Origin: Lachnospiraceae bacterium
GTDB lineage: Bacteria; Bacillota; Clostridia; Lachnospirales; Lachnospiraceae
DNA: 41,402 nucleotides
NCBI GenBank assembly: GCA_021205755.1
Contig: JAJPWX010000051.1
Span: 12,529 to 53,930 of the forward strand
Reading direction: 5' to 3'
Shown here piece after piece: positions 15,720-24,145 of this stretch. A program made the position numbers and the translations under genes. The notes beneath the pieces were generated by a model, which saw only the letters and a list, made by a program, of their open reading frames with translations, did not search any database and was not told where the DNA came from. Within the stretch, counting starts at the first letter, position 1, and each line of letters begins with the position of its first letter.

Positions 15720-17522
15720 ATGGCAAAAAGCAGACTGATCGGCGAGTATCCGGTGATCGGTATTCGCCCGACGATTGACGGACGGCGCGGCAAATTAAAA
15801 GTACGCGAGTCTCTGGAAGAACAGACAATGAACATGGCGAAATCTGCCGCAAAATTATTTGAGGAAAATCTGAGATATTCCAATGGCGAGCCGGTAAAAG
15901 TCGTGATCGCAGATACGACGATTGGCCGTGTAGCTGAGGCGGCTGCCTGCCAGGCAAAGTTTGAAAAAGAGGGCGTGGCGATCACACTGACTGTGACACC
16001 GTGCTGGTGCTATGGTTCAGAAACAATGGATATGGACCGGAACACGATCAAGGCTGTATGGGGATTCAATGGTACTGAGAGACCAGGCGCAGTTTATCTG
16101 GCTTCTGTACTGGCTACACATGCGCAGAAGGGGCTTCCTGCTTTTGGCATTTATGGACACGAAGTCTGCGAGGCGGATGATACTTCGATCCCGGCGGATG
16201 TCGAGGAGAAGCTGCTTCGTTTCGGTCGCGCAGCAGTCGCGGTGGCTACCATGCGTGGAAAATCCTATCTGCAGATCGGTTCTGTGACGATGGGTATCGG
16301 CGGTTCCATCATGGATCAGGATTTCATCGAGTCTTACCTTGGTATGCGCGTGGAGTCGATCGATGAGGTGGAGATCATCCGTCGTATGACCGAGAACATT
16401 TATGATGAGGAAGAATATCAGAAGGCACTGAAATGGACAAAGGAGAATTGTCCGGAAGGTTTCGACAAGAATCCGGATTTCATCCAGAAGTCTCCGGAGC
16501 AGAAGGAAAAGGACTGGGAGTTTGTTGTCAAGATGATGTGCATCATCAAAGATCTCTATAATGGCAACCCGAATCTTCCGGAGGGCTGCGAGGAAGAGGC
16601 GGTCGGCCACAATGCAATCGTGGGCGGATTCCAGGGGCAGAGACAGTGGACGGACTTCTATCCAAACTGCGACTTCCCAGAGGCGATGCTGAACACCTCC
16701 TTCGACTGGAACGGTCCGCGTGAGACCTATGTACTGGCGACAGAGAACGACGCTCTGAACGGACTTGGCATGCTGTTTATGAAGCTTCTGACGAACCGCG
16801 CGCAGATGTTCGCGGATGTCCGCACCTATTGGAGCGCAGACGCATGCAAGCGCGCGACCGGTTATGAGATCACCGGCAAAGCGAAGGAAGCAGATGGTTT
16901 TATCCACCTGATCAACTCCGGCGCCTGCTGCCTGGATGCCTGCGGCGAAGTGAAGGACGAGAATGGCAATGGTGTGATCAAGCCGTGGTATGAAATGACC
17001 GAAGAGGATATGCAGGCCTGCCTGAAAGCGACCACCTGGAACGCGGCTGATAACGGCTATTTCCGCGGCGGCGGTTATTCCTCCCGTTTCCTGACCAGAG
17101 CGGAGATGCCGGCGACCATGATTCGTCTGAATCTTGTAAAGGGTCTTGGCCCAGTGATGCAGATTGCAGAGGGCTGGACCGTGAATCTTCCGGACGAGGT
17201 TTCCGATATTCTCTGGAAACGGACGGACTACACCTGGCCGTGCACCTGGTTTACTCCGAGATGCGATGGTAAGGAAGGTTCTCCTTTCAAGAGTGCGTAT
17301 GATGTGATGAACAACTGGGGTGCAAATCATGGCGCGATCAGCTACGGCCACATCGGCGCAGATCTGATCACCATGTGCTCGATGCTCCGTATTCCGGTAT
17401 GTATGCACAATGTTCCGGAAGAGAAGATTTTCCGTCCGGCAGCCTGGAATGCGTTTGGCATGGATAAGGAAGGCGCAGATTACCGCGCATGCAAGAACTT
17501 CGGACCGTTCTATAAGAAATAA
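15720..17522 (+). CDS. fucI: L-fucose isomerase
   Basis: Converts L-fucose to L-fuculose (also D-arabinose to D-ribulose) in the cytoplasm; a manganese-dependent enzyme. The 600-residue length is close to the E. coli enzyme. The opening [14 protein letters not shown], the [10 protein letters not shown] block and T-S-F-D-W-N-G are family hallmarks. By comparison with E. coli, Glu321 and Asp344 (in T-E-N-D-A-L-N-G) are the metal-binding catalytic pair, with a His in the late N-H-G-A-I-S-Y-G-H region. The ATG at 15720 is chosen for the family start M-A-K-S-R-L-I-G and the GGAGGG just upstream; the open frame reaches back 25 codons without support. A TATAAT at 15640-15645 is a likely -10 box. It faces fucU. 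Confidence 0.95.
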   Translation: MAKSRLIGEYPVIGIRPTIDGRRGKLKVRESLEEQTMNMAKSAAKLFEENLRYSNGEPVKVVIADTTIGRVAEAAACQAKFEKEGVAITLTVTPCWCYGSETMDMDRNTIKAVWGFNGTERPGAVYLASVLATHAQKGLPAFGIYGHEVCEADDTSIPADVEEKLLRFGRAAVAVATMRGKSYLQIGSVTMGIGGSIMDQDFIESYLGMRVESIDEVEIIRRMTENIYDEEEYQKALKWTKENCPEGFDKNPDFIQKSPEQKEKDWEFVVKMMCIIKDLYNGNPNLPEGCEEEAVGHNAIVGGFQGQRQWTDFYPNCDFPEAMLNTSFDWNGPRETYVLATENDALNGLGMLFMKLLTNRAQMFADVRTYWSADACKRATGYEITGKAKEADGFIHLINSGACCLDACGEVKDENGNGVIKPWYEMTEEDMQACLKATTWNAADNGYFRGGGYSSRFLTRAEMPATMIRLNLVKGLGPVMQIAEGWTVNLPDEVSDILWKRTDYTWPCTWFTPRCDGKEGSPFKSAYDVMNNWGANHGAISYGHIGADLITMCSMLRIPVCMHNVPEEKIFRPAAWNAFGMDKEGADYRACKNFGPFYKK

Positions 17523-17549
17523 TGAAGTGATCGAAAGATAAGACATGAA

Positions 17550-17597
17550 AAAAGCTCTGGCAGCGTACGCTTGGATGCTACAATGCCGGAGCTTTCA
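17550..17597. terminator. Convergent terminator between fucI and fucU
   Basis: A 12-base stem, AAAGCTCTGGCA (17551-17562) with TGCCGGAGCTTT (17584-17595), carries one wobble. Read on the minus strand it is followed by six T, so it best serves fucU. On the plus strand the T-run is only three. Confidence 0.75.
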
Positions 17598-17616
17598 AAT
17601 TATAATGAATCACAGT

Positions 17617-18072
17617 TTAATGAATCACAACGCCCTTGCGCAGGATCAGATTCGCATAAATTGCGGTTTCACCGGTCATGATGACGACTCTGGATTTCGC
17701 GCGGGTTTTCTTGTAGAAATCCCATTTATTGATCTCTTCAAAGCAGGCAGCGCCGCGGTTGTCATACTTTGCAACGATTTCCTTATAAGTATCCCAAATC
17801 GGTGTCTTCGCATCATCGCCCGGCTCTACTGCCATGAGCGTACAGGGCGGAACCATCACGCCGTTCTCATCCGGGTAGGTATCCAGCGGGAAAACCTGCA
17901 GGATAGCGTCGAGAATCTCCGGTACACCGTGTCCGTCCATGCGGATGACCTCTGTGCCGAAGGAGTGCCCCGGAAAGTTGCCATCTCCGATGGTCAGTTC
18001 GTCTGTGTGTCCCATTTCACAGAGCACCTTTAACAGTTCGGGGGATAAAATGGGCGGTATTCCTTTTAACAT
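17617..18072 (-). CDS. fucU: L-fucose mutarotase (RbsD/FucU family)
   Basis: Interconverts alpha and beta anomers of L-fucose, giving the isomerase the form it needs. The 151-residue protein starts M-L-K-G-I-P-P-I-L-S-P-E-L-L-K-V-L. It carries the family motif M-G-H-T-D-E-L-T-I-G-D-G-N-F-P (20-34) with the catalytic His22, and ends in the conserved I-Y-A-N-L-I-L-R-K-G-V. The ATG at 18072 has AAGGAG seven bases upstream; the longer frame from 18108 does not. It is transcribed towards fucI and divergently from the sensory operon, with a TTGACA/TACTAT promoter at 18153-18181. Confidence 0.92.
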   Translation of the reverse strand: MLKGIPPILSPELLKVLCEMGHTDELTIGDGNFPGHSFGTEVIRMDGHGVPEILDAILQVFPLDTYPDENGVMVPPCTLMAVEPGDDAKTPIWDTYKEIVAKYDNRGAACFEEINKWDFYKKTRAKSRVVIMTGETAIYANLILRKGVVIH

Positions 18073-18152
18073 AAATGTTCTCCTTTCTTGAATAGAATGC
18101 GTATGCACTTATTTATAGTATAAATCAAAAATCACACGCCTTGTCTTTGTTA

Positions 18153-18181
18153 ATAGTAATACAGAGAAATCCCAATGTCAA
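18153..18181 (-). promoter_or_regulatory. fucU promoter
   Basis: Read on the minus strand: -35 TTGACA (18176-18181), a 17-base spacer, and -10 TACTAT (18153-18158). It stands back to back with the sensory-operon promoter. Confidence 0.7.
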
Positions 18182-18193
18182 TGAAAAAACTTG

Positions 18194-18207
18194 TGCATTC
18201 CAGGAAT
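18194..18207. promoter_or_regulatory. Palindrome between divergent promoters, candidate operator
   Basis: ATTCCAGGAAT (18197-18207) is a perfect 11-base palindrome centred between the two -35 boxes. With its left flank it reads TGCATTCCAGGAAT, close to TGCATTTAGGAAA at 15618-15630 in the fucI promoter region. It is a plausible binding site for the AraC-type response regulator encoded next door; this is inference. Confidence 0.45.
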
Positions 18208-18210
18208 ACC

Positions 18211-18239
18211 TTGACAAATCCGGCCGTGGGTCGTAAGAT
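18211..18239 (+). promoter_or_regulatory. Promoter of the sensory operon
   Basis: A consensus -35 box TTGACA (18211-18216), a 17-base spacer and -10 TAAGAT (18234-18239). About 170 bases of leader separate it from the start codon at 18410. Confidence 0.72.
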
Positions 18240-18409
18240 ATTTTTAACAAAACAGGTATGCTTCGGTCTTTGAAAAATAGACAATAAAGCTATATGGGGA
18301 AGAGGAAATCCGCAGGGCGGCTACGATGAAGGATATTGCAAAAAAACGGACTCGGGCTTGCCGCGGTTTCCTCTTATTTTATGATGCGCAGAGGCGCGAA
18401 GGGAAACGA

Positions 18410-20095
18410 ATGAACGACAAAGATACGTATCAGGTACTACTGGTGGATGATGAAATCCTGGTGAGAGATGCCATAAGGGAAAACATTGACTGGGAAGGAC
18501 TGGGTTTTACGCTCTCGGGCGACTGCCAGAATGGAAAGGAAGCCATTGAGTTTGTGAACGAGCGCCCGGTTCAGGTTGTCCTCACAGATATCAATATGCC
18601 CTATGTGGACGGGATTGAGCTGAGCAAGTATTTGTACGAGAATTTTCCGGAAACGGTGATTATCATCTTCAGTGGTTTTTCAGAGTTTGATTACGCGCAG
18701 AAAGCGATCCAGTATCATGTATCGGAGTATTTATTAAAGCCTGTCACAGCGAAGGAGCTCTCCCAGGCGCTCCGGCGCACCCGCAAGAAACTGGACGAGG
18801 CACAGAAACAGGAACAGAAGCTTCAGAAGCTGACCAGTACCTATAAGGAATATCAGAAAAACGCCGCTCTGATTCAATCCGCTGCGCTGAGTAATTTTGT
18901 GATGCACAGCCGTGAACCAAGAGAGAGTCTCCGCGAGCTGCAGGAGATGGGGATTACGTTTAAGAGTGAATATTATCGGATCGCTGTGCTGGATATAGAT
19001 CTCTATTCGGATCTGTACGAGGCGGATCTGGAAAAACAAAAGGAGAGTGCGCTGATGGCGTTTGTTGTGTTTAACATCAGTGAAGAGCTCCTTAAGCAGG
19101 AACGGCTTGGATATGCCTATCAGGATGGAAACCATCGGATTCAGCTGATTCTGGAGAGTGAGAGTTTTGAACAATCCGGAAGCAGAAAGAGCCTGCGAAG
19201 TGAATTTCTCTGCGCTTCTGTGAAGATGTGTGAAAGAATACAGCAGGAGGTACACAAGGCGCTGGGAATGACGGTTTCTGCCGGCCTTGGAGACTGTGTG
19301 GCGGATACGAATGAACTGTATCATTCATGGGAATCGGCCAGGGAAGCACTCACACGCCGTTACAGCGGCGGACCCGGGCTGATTGTTGAATTCGATGACA
19401 AGGCTTTGCAGGAGGAACCGACTGCGCAGGATTATGTGCTCATCCAGGATCAGTTCGCGGAGGCGGTTCGGAATCATGACAGCGCCAGGGCAAACGAAGC
19501 ACTCGACGAGATGGAAGCGTCCATGCGGCGGAAGCTGCTGGAGAAAAACCGCGCCTGTCTGCAGCTTGCGCAGCTGGTGCGCAGCGTGGAGGAGATTGGA
19601 CAGGCGAACGGTCTGGACGAAGGGCTGCTTTCGCGGGAACGGGAAACGGTGATTGAGCAGATTGCGAAACAGAGGAGTCTGCCGAAGGCAATCCGTGTCG
19701 TGAAGGAATATGGTGCAAAGGTCCTGAAGCAGCTCGGTTCCATGAGCGATTCCAATGGCAAACGTCTTGCGACGCGGGCTTCAGATTACATAGAAAAGCA
19801 TTATATGGATCCGGCGCTGGGACTGAATGAGGTCTGCGGCTATCTTGGGGTCAGCACCAGTTATTTTTCGGCCTTATTTAAGGAGACAACCGGCGAAACC
19901 TTTATGGATCTTCTGATTCGGACGAGAATACAAAAAGCGCAGGATCTGCTGGAACATACGTCGCTGAAAAATTATGAAATTGCGGAGCGCGTTGGATACT
20001 CAGATCCGCATTATTTCAGCGTTGTTTTTAAGAAAATGACGGGCAGAACGCCGACGGAATACGCGAGGGAGAACCGAAAGAATGCAGAGCAATGA
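18410..20095 (+). CDS. AraC-type response regulator (YesN-like)
   Basis: A 561-residue cytoplasmic DNA-binding regulator. Residues about 7-125 form the receiver domain, with acidic residues Asp13-Asp14, the phospho-acceptor Asp60 in L-T-D-I-N-M-P and a Lys in L-L-K-P. A long helical middle region (about 126-455) follows. The last 105 residues form the double AraC helix-turn-helix (L-G-V-S-T-S-Y-F-S-A-L-F-K and V-G-Y-S-D-P-H-Y-F-S-V-V-F-K-K). The ATG at 18410 is preferred because GAAGGG lies before it and it gives the usual Q-V-L-L-V-D-D-E start; an open frame continues 28 codons upstream without an RBS. It overlaps the kinase gene by 14 bases. It probably activates the fucose transporter and fucI/fucU promoters when phosphorylated. 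Confidence 0.92.
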   Translation: MNDKDTYQVLLVDDEILVRDAIRENIDWEGLGFTLSGDCQNGKEAIEFVNERPVQVVLTDINMPYVDGIELSKYLYENFPETVIIIFSGFSEFDYAQKAIQYHVSEYLLKPVTAKELSQALRRTRKKLDEAQKQEQKLQKLTSTYKEYQKNAALIQSAALSNFVMHSREPRESLRELQEMGITFKSEYYRIAVLDIDLYSDLYEADLEKQKESALMAFVVFNISEELLKQERLGYAYQDGNHRIQLILESESFEQSGSRKSLRSEFLCASVKMCERIQQEVHKALGMTVSAGLGDCVADTNELYHSWESAREALTRRYSGGPGLIVEFDDKALQEEPTAQDYVLIQDQFAEAVRNHDSARANEALDEMEASMRRKLLEKNRACLQLAQLVRSVEEIGQANGLDEGLLSRERETVIEQIAKQRSLPKAIRVVKEYGAKVLKQLGSMSDSNGKRLATRASDYIEKHYMDPALGLNEVCGYLGVSTSYFSALFKETTGETFMDLLIRTRIQKAQDLLEHTSLKNYEIAERVGYSDPHYFSVVFKKMTGRTPTEYARENRKNAEQ

Positions 20096-21971
20096 ACCGA
20101 CCGGAAATACAGGTATGGAACAGGCCGGGCATACAGGCATGGAAGAAAGACCCGGTAAAACGTCCGGAAAAATGCGGAAAAATCCCATACGCAGGTTTTA
20201 CAACCATTTCAAGAGCATTCAGACATCGATCCTTTTTACCTCATCGACGCTGATTATTTTTGCGATCCTGGTCGTAGTGGTCGTTTCTCTACGCTATACA
20301 CAGGATGAAGTATATGGAAATGCCGTCAGCTATACAGAACGTCTGCTTTCTCAGCTGAATACGGATGTGGATTCTTATATTGAATATATGGAAAATATTT
20401 CGGATATGGTGAGTGAGAATGCGGACGTGCAGAGCTTCTTTTTTAATGATTCTCTTTCGGATGAGGCGCTTGAGGATGTGAAAACCAGGATCCAGATGCA
20501 ATTTGACACGATTTTGCAAAGCCGTACGGATATTTATAACATTGGCGTGATTTACAGCCGGACAAATGCGCTGATCAATGGCGATGATACGGAGCTGAAT
20601 CCAAATGTGGATGTGACGCAGGAGGACTGGTATCAGAACGCCATTGCGAATCCGGATGCTTTTTATATTTCCTCCTCTCATGTACAAAACGCGGTGAAGG
20701 ACTGCTATAAGTGGGTGATCACTTTAAGTTCCGTTGTCGCGAATAAAAACAATCCGCAGGAGATGGCAGTTGTTTTCATTGACCTGAATTACAGCTCAAT
20801 CAGCAGACTGTGTGAGGATAACAGTACAGGGACAGAAGGGTATGTTTATATTATCGATGCGGAGGGCGGGATTATCTACCACCCGCAGCAGCAGCTTCTC
20901 TATGGCGGCCTGAAGACAGAACACACTTCAGATTTGCTCGAAAATGAGGGAAGCTATACCATTTTTTCAGAAAATCAGAGCAGCCATCTTTACATCTGGT
21001 GCGCTTCGGAAAAAACGGGCTGGGTGGTGGTCAGTGTCGCCAGGACATCGGAACTGTTCCGTAACAGCAGGCAGACACAGTTTATCTACTGCATGACCGC
21101 TGTCGTCCTGCTGGTAGTCGCGGTGTTTATTTCCAGCCTGGTCGCCAGACAGATTACGAAGCCGGTGCAGGCGCTGCGCGATTCCATGGAGCAGGTGCAG
21201 CAGGGACATCTTGAAGGCAATCAGGTGGTGGTCGAAGGAAATAATGAAATCAGCTCTCTGACGAATTCGTTTAACATGATGTCGCGCAGGATTGAATCCC
21301 TCGTCGTGCAGAATCGGAATGAGCAGGAAGAGAAGCGCCGGATGGAGCTGCGCGCGCTGCAGTCGCAGATGAATCCGCATTTTCTTTACAATACACTGGA
21401 CTCGATCATTTGGATGGCGGAGTCCCAAAAGACCGAAGAGGTTGTAACGATGACATCAGCGTTTGCCCGGCTTATGCGGCAGAATATTGGCAATGACGCG
21501 GAACTGATCAGTATCGGTCAGGAGATGATGGCGATCAAGGATTACCTGACCATTCAGCAGATGCGCTATAAGGATAAGCTGGAATTCCGCCTGGATGTCG
21601 CGGCGGATATCCGGAACGAGCGGATTATCAAGCTGGTTTTGCAGCCGCTGGTTGAAAACGCGATTTACCACGGACTGAAATATAAGGAAACGCGCGGACT
21701 TCTCACCGTAAAGGGTTATCGTGTCGTAGATGATATTTTTATTGAGATTGAGGATAACGGAGTGGGGATGGATGAGGAGATGCTGCTGCATATATTCGAG
21801 ACTCACGCGGTTAATTATCAGTCAAATGGCGTCGGTGTCTATAATGTACAAAAACGGCTGCAGCTTTATTATGGCCCAGATTATGGACTGACTTACTGGA
21901 GCGAAGCGGGGAAGGGCACGTGCGTGACTGTAAAAATTCCCATTACACGGGCAGCGGAAAGGAATGGCTGA
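20082..21971 (+). CDS. Sensor histidine kinase (YesM/LytS type)
   Basis: A 629-residue membrane kinase that phosphorylates the adjacent AraC-type regulator. An unusual 45-residue Gly/Met/charged N-terminal tail precedes helix 1 (about 49-70). The outside sensor region (about 75-330) looks like a double-Cache fold. Helix 2 (about 334-355) is followed by HAMP (to about 408). The kinase region has the family phospho-site H433 in Q-M-N-P-H-F-L-Y-N-T-L-D, the N box with Asn526 in V-E-N-A-I-Y-H-G-L-K, and D-N-G-V-G-M. Its start overlaps the regulator and its end overlaps the next gene by 8 bases, so all three are tightly coupled. A start a few codons later is possible. Confidence 0.92.
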   Translation: MQSNEPTGNTGMEQAGHTGMEERPGKTSGKMRKNPIRRFYNHFKSIQTSILFTSSTLIIFAILVVVVVSLRYTQDEVYGNAVSYTERLLSQLNTDVDSYIEYMENISDMVSENADVQSFFFNDSLSDEALEDVKTRIQMQFDTILQSRTDIYNIGVIYSRTNALINGDDTELNPNVDVTQEDWYQNAIANPDAFYISSSHVQNAVKDCYKWVITLSSVVANKNNPQEMAVVFIDLNYSSISRLCEDNSTGTEGYVYIIDAEGGIIYHPQQQLLYGGLKTEHTSDLLENEGSYTIFSENQSSHLYIWCASEKTGWVVVSVARTSELFRNSRQTQFIYCMTAVVLLVVAVFISSLVARQITKPVQALRDSMEQVQQGHLEGNQVVVEGNNEISSLTNSFNMMSRRIESLVVQNRNEQEEKRRMELRALQSQMNPHFLYNTLDSIIWMAESQKTEEVVTMTSAFARLMRQNIGNDAELISIGQEMMAIKDYLTIQQMRYKDKLEFRLDVAADIRNERIIKLVLQPLVENAIYHGLKYKETRGLLTVKGYRVVDDIFIEIEDNGVGMDEEMLLHIFETHAVNYQSNGVGVYNVQKRLQLYYGPDYGLTYWSEAGKGTCVTVKIPITRAAERNG

Positions 21972-22959
21972 TCAGATGATAAAAAAGAACCTGCGGAAAA
22001 TAATGATAGCGGCGGCGGTGCTGGCGGCAGTGCTCTCTTTTGCTCTTTTGTATTCCTATGCGTTCCAGGATACGAATATAAAGAGCTATTCGCTGATCTT
22101 TATACCGAAGGTCTGGGATGAGGACAATGATTTCTGGTCGACTTTGATTGAAGGAGCAAACATGGCGGCAGAAGAGTATAATGCCACACTGGAGATTCTG
22201 GCGCCGGATTCCGAGACGGATTATGAGCAGCAGAGGCAGTATCTGGAAGAAGCGATTGCGAAGAAACCGGATGCGGTACTGATTTCGCCGTCAAGCTATA
22301 CGGAAAATATCGAGACTCTGGAAAAAGTAAAGGAAGCCGGCATTCGTCTGGTGTTTATTGATTCTGTAGTCTCGGAGGAAGTCCAGGAGCTGACAGTAGC
22401 GACGGACAACGTGAATATGGGCGAACAGCTGGGCGAATATGCCTGTCAGTTTCTGGATGAAAACTCGCAGATTGCGATTGTGGCTCACGTAGAGGGTTCA
22501 TCGACCGCACTGGAACGCGAGGAAGGCATCCGTACCGGGCTCGGGGAGTATGAGAGCCAGATTGTAGAGACGGTTTTTTCCGGCTCAGAGTATTCCGTAG
22601 CATATCAGCAGACCTGTGAGCTGATTGAAAAATATCCAGATCTCACCATGATCATCAGTACAAATGAGTATTCTGCGGTCGGCGCGGCGCGGGCGATTCG
22701 CGATCTGGGGCTGCAGGATCAGATCATCTTTGTCGGGATTGACAGCTCTCTGGAGATGATACAGCTGATGGAGGAAGGAATTTTTCAGGGATTCATTATC
22801 CAGAAATCTTTTAATATGGGATATCTTGGCGTGGAGAAGACGATCGAACTTCTGAACGGCGGTCTCAAAGAGGGGACAAATCTGGATTCCGGCTCAAAGC
22901 TGATCACGCGGGAGGAACTGTACACGGAGGAAAACCAGAAGCTGCTGTTTCCGTTTTAG
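21964..22959 (+). CDS. Membrane-anchored sugar-binding sensor protein (RbsB/XylFII-like)
   Basis: A 331-residue periplasmic-binding-protein fold of the ribose/galactose type. A single transmembrane helix (about 9-31) without a lipobox cysteine anchors it outside the membrane. The ligand domain shows S-L-I-F-I-P-K-V-W-D-E-D-N-D-F-W, A-V-L-I-S-P-S-S, V-F-I-D-S-V-V and V-G-I-D-S-S-L. It is overlapped by the kinase gene and not by transporter genes, so it most likely hands sugar occupancy to the kinase, as XylFII does to LytS in Clostridium. A separate, more abundant binding protein is encoded at 26791. An ATG at 21976 is an alternative start. The ligand is inferred to be fucose or a related deoxy sugar from the neighbours. 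Confidence 0.82.
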   Translation: MADQMIKKNLRKIMIAAAVLAAVLSFALLYSYAFQDTNIKSYSLIFIPKVWDEDNDFWSTLIEGANMAAEEYNATLEILAPDSETDYEQQRQYLEEAIAKKPDAVLISPSSYTENIETLEKVKEAGIRLVFIDSVVSEEVQELTVATDNVNMGEQLGEYACQFLDENSQIAIVAHVEGSSTALEREEGIRTGLGEYESQIVETVFSGSEYSVAYQQTCELIEKYPDLTMIISTNEYSAVGAARAIRDLGLQDQIIFVGIDSSLEMIQLMEEGIFQGFIIQKSFNMGYLGVEKTIELLNGGLKEGTNLDSGSKLITREELYTEENQKLLFPF

Positions 22960-22970
22960 TTTTAAAAGTA

Positions 22971-23030
22971 GAAATTTAACCTTTTCTAAGAAAAATTTCC
23001 ATTTCGCAAATGTCAATTCTGCTTTATAAT
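22971..23030 (+). promoter_or_regulatory. Promoter and inverted repeat before the transporter operon
   Basis: A perfect -10 box TATAAT lies at 23025-23030, with no good -35 box at the right distance, as expected for an activator-dependent promoter. Just upstream, GAAATTT (22971-22977) and AAATTTC (22993-22999) form an inverted repeat with a 15-base spacer. It could be an operator or the end of the sensor operon. Confidence 0.55.
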
Positions 23031-23073
23031 AACAATAATGATTAGCGTATTCTGAAAATGGGAGGATGCAGAA

Positions 23074-24045
23074 GTGGATAAAATTAAAAACAATTCTCTG
23101 GTAAAGAAGATCGGCCTGAACCGGGTGGTGCTGGTGTGTGTCGTGATCGTCATGTACATAGCGTTTGCGATTCTCAGCCCTTCTTTCCTCAGCTACAAGC
23201 GCATTCTGGATACCCTGAATTATATGTATTTTCTGGGATTTCTGGCACTTGGCGTTACCTTTGTCATCGCGACAGGGGGGATTGATTTCTCAATCGGGCC
23301 GGTCATGTTCTGCTGTGCCCTTGTTTCCGGCTACAGCCTGATGACCTACGGCATACCGATGCCGCTGGCTCTGATTATGAGTATTCTGGTGGGCGGTGCG
23401 TTTGGCGTGTTCAATGGCTACATGGTGGCGTACTGGTCGGTTCCTCCGTTTATCATTTCCATGGCGAGCATGAATATTGCAAAGGGTGTTGCGTCCGTAT
23501 TTACAAAAACGCAGTCCGTCAGCTGGCCGCGCTCTGACGCAGAGAACGGCTGGTATCGCAACCTCGTTAAGGTTGGCAACTTCCCGGTCGGACTGGTGAT
23601 CTTTCTGGCGGTAGCTGTCGTCTGCGCGATCATTCTGAACAAGACGAAGATCGGCCGTTACATTCTGTGCCTCGGGAGTAACCGTGAAGCGGTTCGCCTC
23701 TCCGGAGTTAATATCAAAAAATGGGAAATGCTTTCCTACATCATTTGCGGGCTTCTCGTAGGAGTCGCGGCAATCTTTTATGTGGCATGCTATACCACCG
23801 TACAGCCAGGCTATGGAGACCAGTATAACAACGAGGCAATTGCCGGCTGCGTGATGGGCGGTACTTCGATGGCGGGCGGCCTGGCATCCATCAGCGGTAC
23901 GGTGATCGGAGTGCTGATCATCGCGCTTCTGCAGCAGGGAATTCTGGCTCTTGGCCTGAATAAGAATTATCAGCTGATTATTACAGGTATTATCGTAATT
24001 GTGGCGGTATACTTTGACGTGCTTGGGCGTCGCCGCAAGAATTAA
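23074..24045 (+). CDS. Sugar ABC transporter permease, first copy (RbsC type)
   Basis: A 323-residue integral membrane protein with about eight to ten hydrophobic helices, member of the ribose/xylose/galactose permease family. Family features are G-V-T-F-V-I-A-T-G-G-I-D-F-S-I-G (about 67-82), N-R-E-A-V-R-L-S-G-V-N-I-K-K-W and the late G-C-V-M-G-G-T-S-M-A-G-G. It starts with GTG, with GGGAGG eight bases upstream. It should pair with the second permease encoded at 25657 to form the channel, energised by the ATPase between them. The substrate is assigned as L-fucose or a related sugar only from context. Confidence 0.9.
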   Translation: MDKIKNNSLVKKIGLNRVVLVCVVIVMYIAFAILSPSFLSYKRILDTLNYMYFLGFLALGVTFVIATGGIDFSIGPVMFCCALVSGYSLMTYGIPMPLALIMSILVGGAFGVFNGYMVAYWSVPPFIISMASMNIAKGVASVFTKTQSVSWPRSDAENGWYRNLVKVGNFPVGLVIFLAVAVVCAIILNKTKIGRYILCLGSNREAVRLSGVNIKKWEMLSYIICGLLVGVAAIFYVACYTTVQPGYGDQYNNEAIAGCVMGGTSMAGGLASISGTVIGVLIIALLQQGILALGLNKNYQLIITGIIVIVAVYFDVLGRRRKN

Positions 24046-24145
24046 GCAGCTGTTTGGAGCTTTTCATTATTGATGCTTTGAATGGTTACAAAATCGGGTT
24101 TCGAGAGTATCCGCAGAATTGCTGCAGAAAGGCAGAGGGCAGAAA

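Noticed and set aside
16017-17546. 509-codon open frame on the minus strand opposite fucI
   Set aside because: It lies wholly within fucI, has no family signature, and its composition is that of the reverse of a strongly coding strand.
18326-18409. 28-codon N-terminal extension of the response regulator
   Set aside because: The ATG at 18326 has no RBS, and the receiver fold starts normally from 18410.
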